6,990 bases of DNA, from positions 1-6,990 of the forward strand of contig JAAOZJ010000117.1 in NCBI GenBank assembly GCA_011605835.1, given 5' to 3'. Source of the stretch: Thermoproteota archaeon (GTDB taxonomy: Archaea; Thermoproteota; Methanomethylicia; Nezhaarchaeales; WYZ-LMO8). Of this stretch, positions 6,659-6,990 are shown piece after piece. The first letter of the stretch is position 1. Each line of letters begins with the position of its first letter. The position numbers and the translations under genes are program-made. The notes beneath the pieces were generated by a model. The model saw only the letters and a list, made by a program, of their open reading frames with translations, made no database searches and was not told the origin of the DNA.

Positions 6659-6990
6659 GTGGTGGTGCTCGATTTGCGAGTCTCTGAGTACATGAGCTCG
6701 CCGGTCATAACCGCCAGGATGACCGACAACTTAGCGTACGTCAGGAACTTGATGCTGAAGCACGGCATAAGCAGGGTCGTCATAGTGAGCGAGTCCCTCA
6801 AGCCGATAAGCATCATCACGAAAGGGGACATGATAAGGGTCATGATCTCCAAGGAGTGGAGGGACAGGCCGCTGGAGTCCATCTACGTGAGCGACGTCAG
6901 GGGACCCGTGGAGCTGAAGCTCGCGACCCCTAGGATGACCGTCAAGAGGGTCGCCAAGATGATGATCAGGAACTTGATAAGCGGCCTCCC
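6659..6990 (+). CDS. CBS-domain protein, N-terminal part, cut by right window edge
   Basis: The visible 110 codons encode a CBS domain. VSEYMSSPVIT (8-18) is the typical entry strand, followed by a helix ending KHGISRVVIV (34-43), then PISIITKGDMIRVM (49-62), the usual GxIT-D-like exit. A second unit seems to begin near VSDVRGPVELKLATP (77-91) with VKRVAKMMIRNLISGLP matching the helix-and-strand pattern of a CBS repeat. CBS pairs bind adenine nucleotides such as AMP, ATP or SAM and regulate a partner or an attached domain; the ligand cannot be told here. No ATG precedes the domain in frame, so one of three consecutive GTG codons (6659, 6662, 6665) is the likely start. The gene follows the nuclease by 54 bp on the same strand and in the same frame. 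Whether more domains follow lies outside the window. Confidence 0.82.
   Translation, partial: MVVLDLRVSEYMSSPVITARMTDNLAYVRNLMLKHGISRVVIVSESLKPISIITKGDMIRVMISKEWRDRPLESIYVSDVRGPVELKLATPRMTVKRVAKMMIRNLISGL

Noticed and set aside
6610..6882. 90-aa minus-strand open frame
   Set aside because: Antisense to the CBS-domain gene, where the plus frame shows a clear CBS pattern.
1..6990. CRISPR array, insertion sequence, tRNA or rRNA gene
   Set aside because: No regularly spaced repeats, transposase, terminal repeats or cloverleaf-like sequence were seen; nearly all of the window is covered by convincing coding frames.

Overview
The window looks like chromosomal DNA of a hyperthermophilic archaeon, most likely a crenarchaeon. 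A nearly full-length reverse gyrase marks a hyperthermophile. The other recognisable proteins are archaeal types: an MfnA-type decarboxylase, an MptD-type dihydroneopterin aldolase and a KH-less CPSF-like nuclease. Promoters are A/T boxes of the CTTTTAA(A)G kind, GTG starts occur, arginine is mostly AGG/AGA and ATA isoleucine is common. The sequence is clearly GC-rich. I cannot name the genus; a Desulfurococcales-like organism would fit, but that is a guess.

Left three quarters (1-4993), minus strand: a tight gene row read right to left. mfnA (4993-3812) comes first, then 17 bp later mptD (3794-3384), then 36 bp later reverse gyrase (3347 to beyond the left edge). A TATA-like box and a Shine-Dalgarno-like site precede mfnA. 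A weaker A/T box at the end of mptD could give reverse gyrase its own transcript. mfnA and mptD both belong to coenzyme biosynthesis: tyramine or beta-alanine from an amino acid, and the pterin branch of methanopterin- or folate-like C1 carriers. Reverse gyrase is DNA maintenance and looks like a passenger of the same unit.

Divergent control region (4994-5239): it separates the minus-strand row from the plus-strand genes. It holds the mfnA promoter, two plus-strand TATA candidates and a striking imperfect 60-nt hairpin (5137-5196) of about 21 base pairs. The hairpin lies just upstream of the best nuclease promoter and is the least explained element of the window.

Right quarter (5240-6990), plus strand: a complete metallo-beta-lactamase/beta-CASP ribonuclease of the KH-less archaeal CPSF2/RNase J-like group (454 aa). 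After a 54-bp gap comes the start of a CBS-domain protein that is cut by the right edge.

The genes are mostly ordinary archaeal housekeeping genes. I see no CRISPR array, insertion sequence, tRNA, rRNA or obvious novel multi-gene system. The points worth a second look are the hairpin, the mfnA-mptD-reverse gyrase arrangement, the altered motif B of the nuclease, and the in-frame open stretch linking nuclease and CBS gene.
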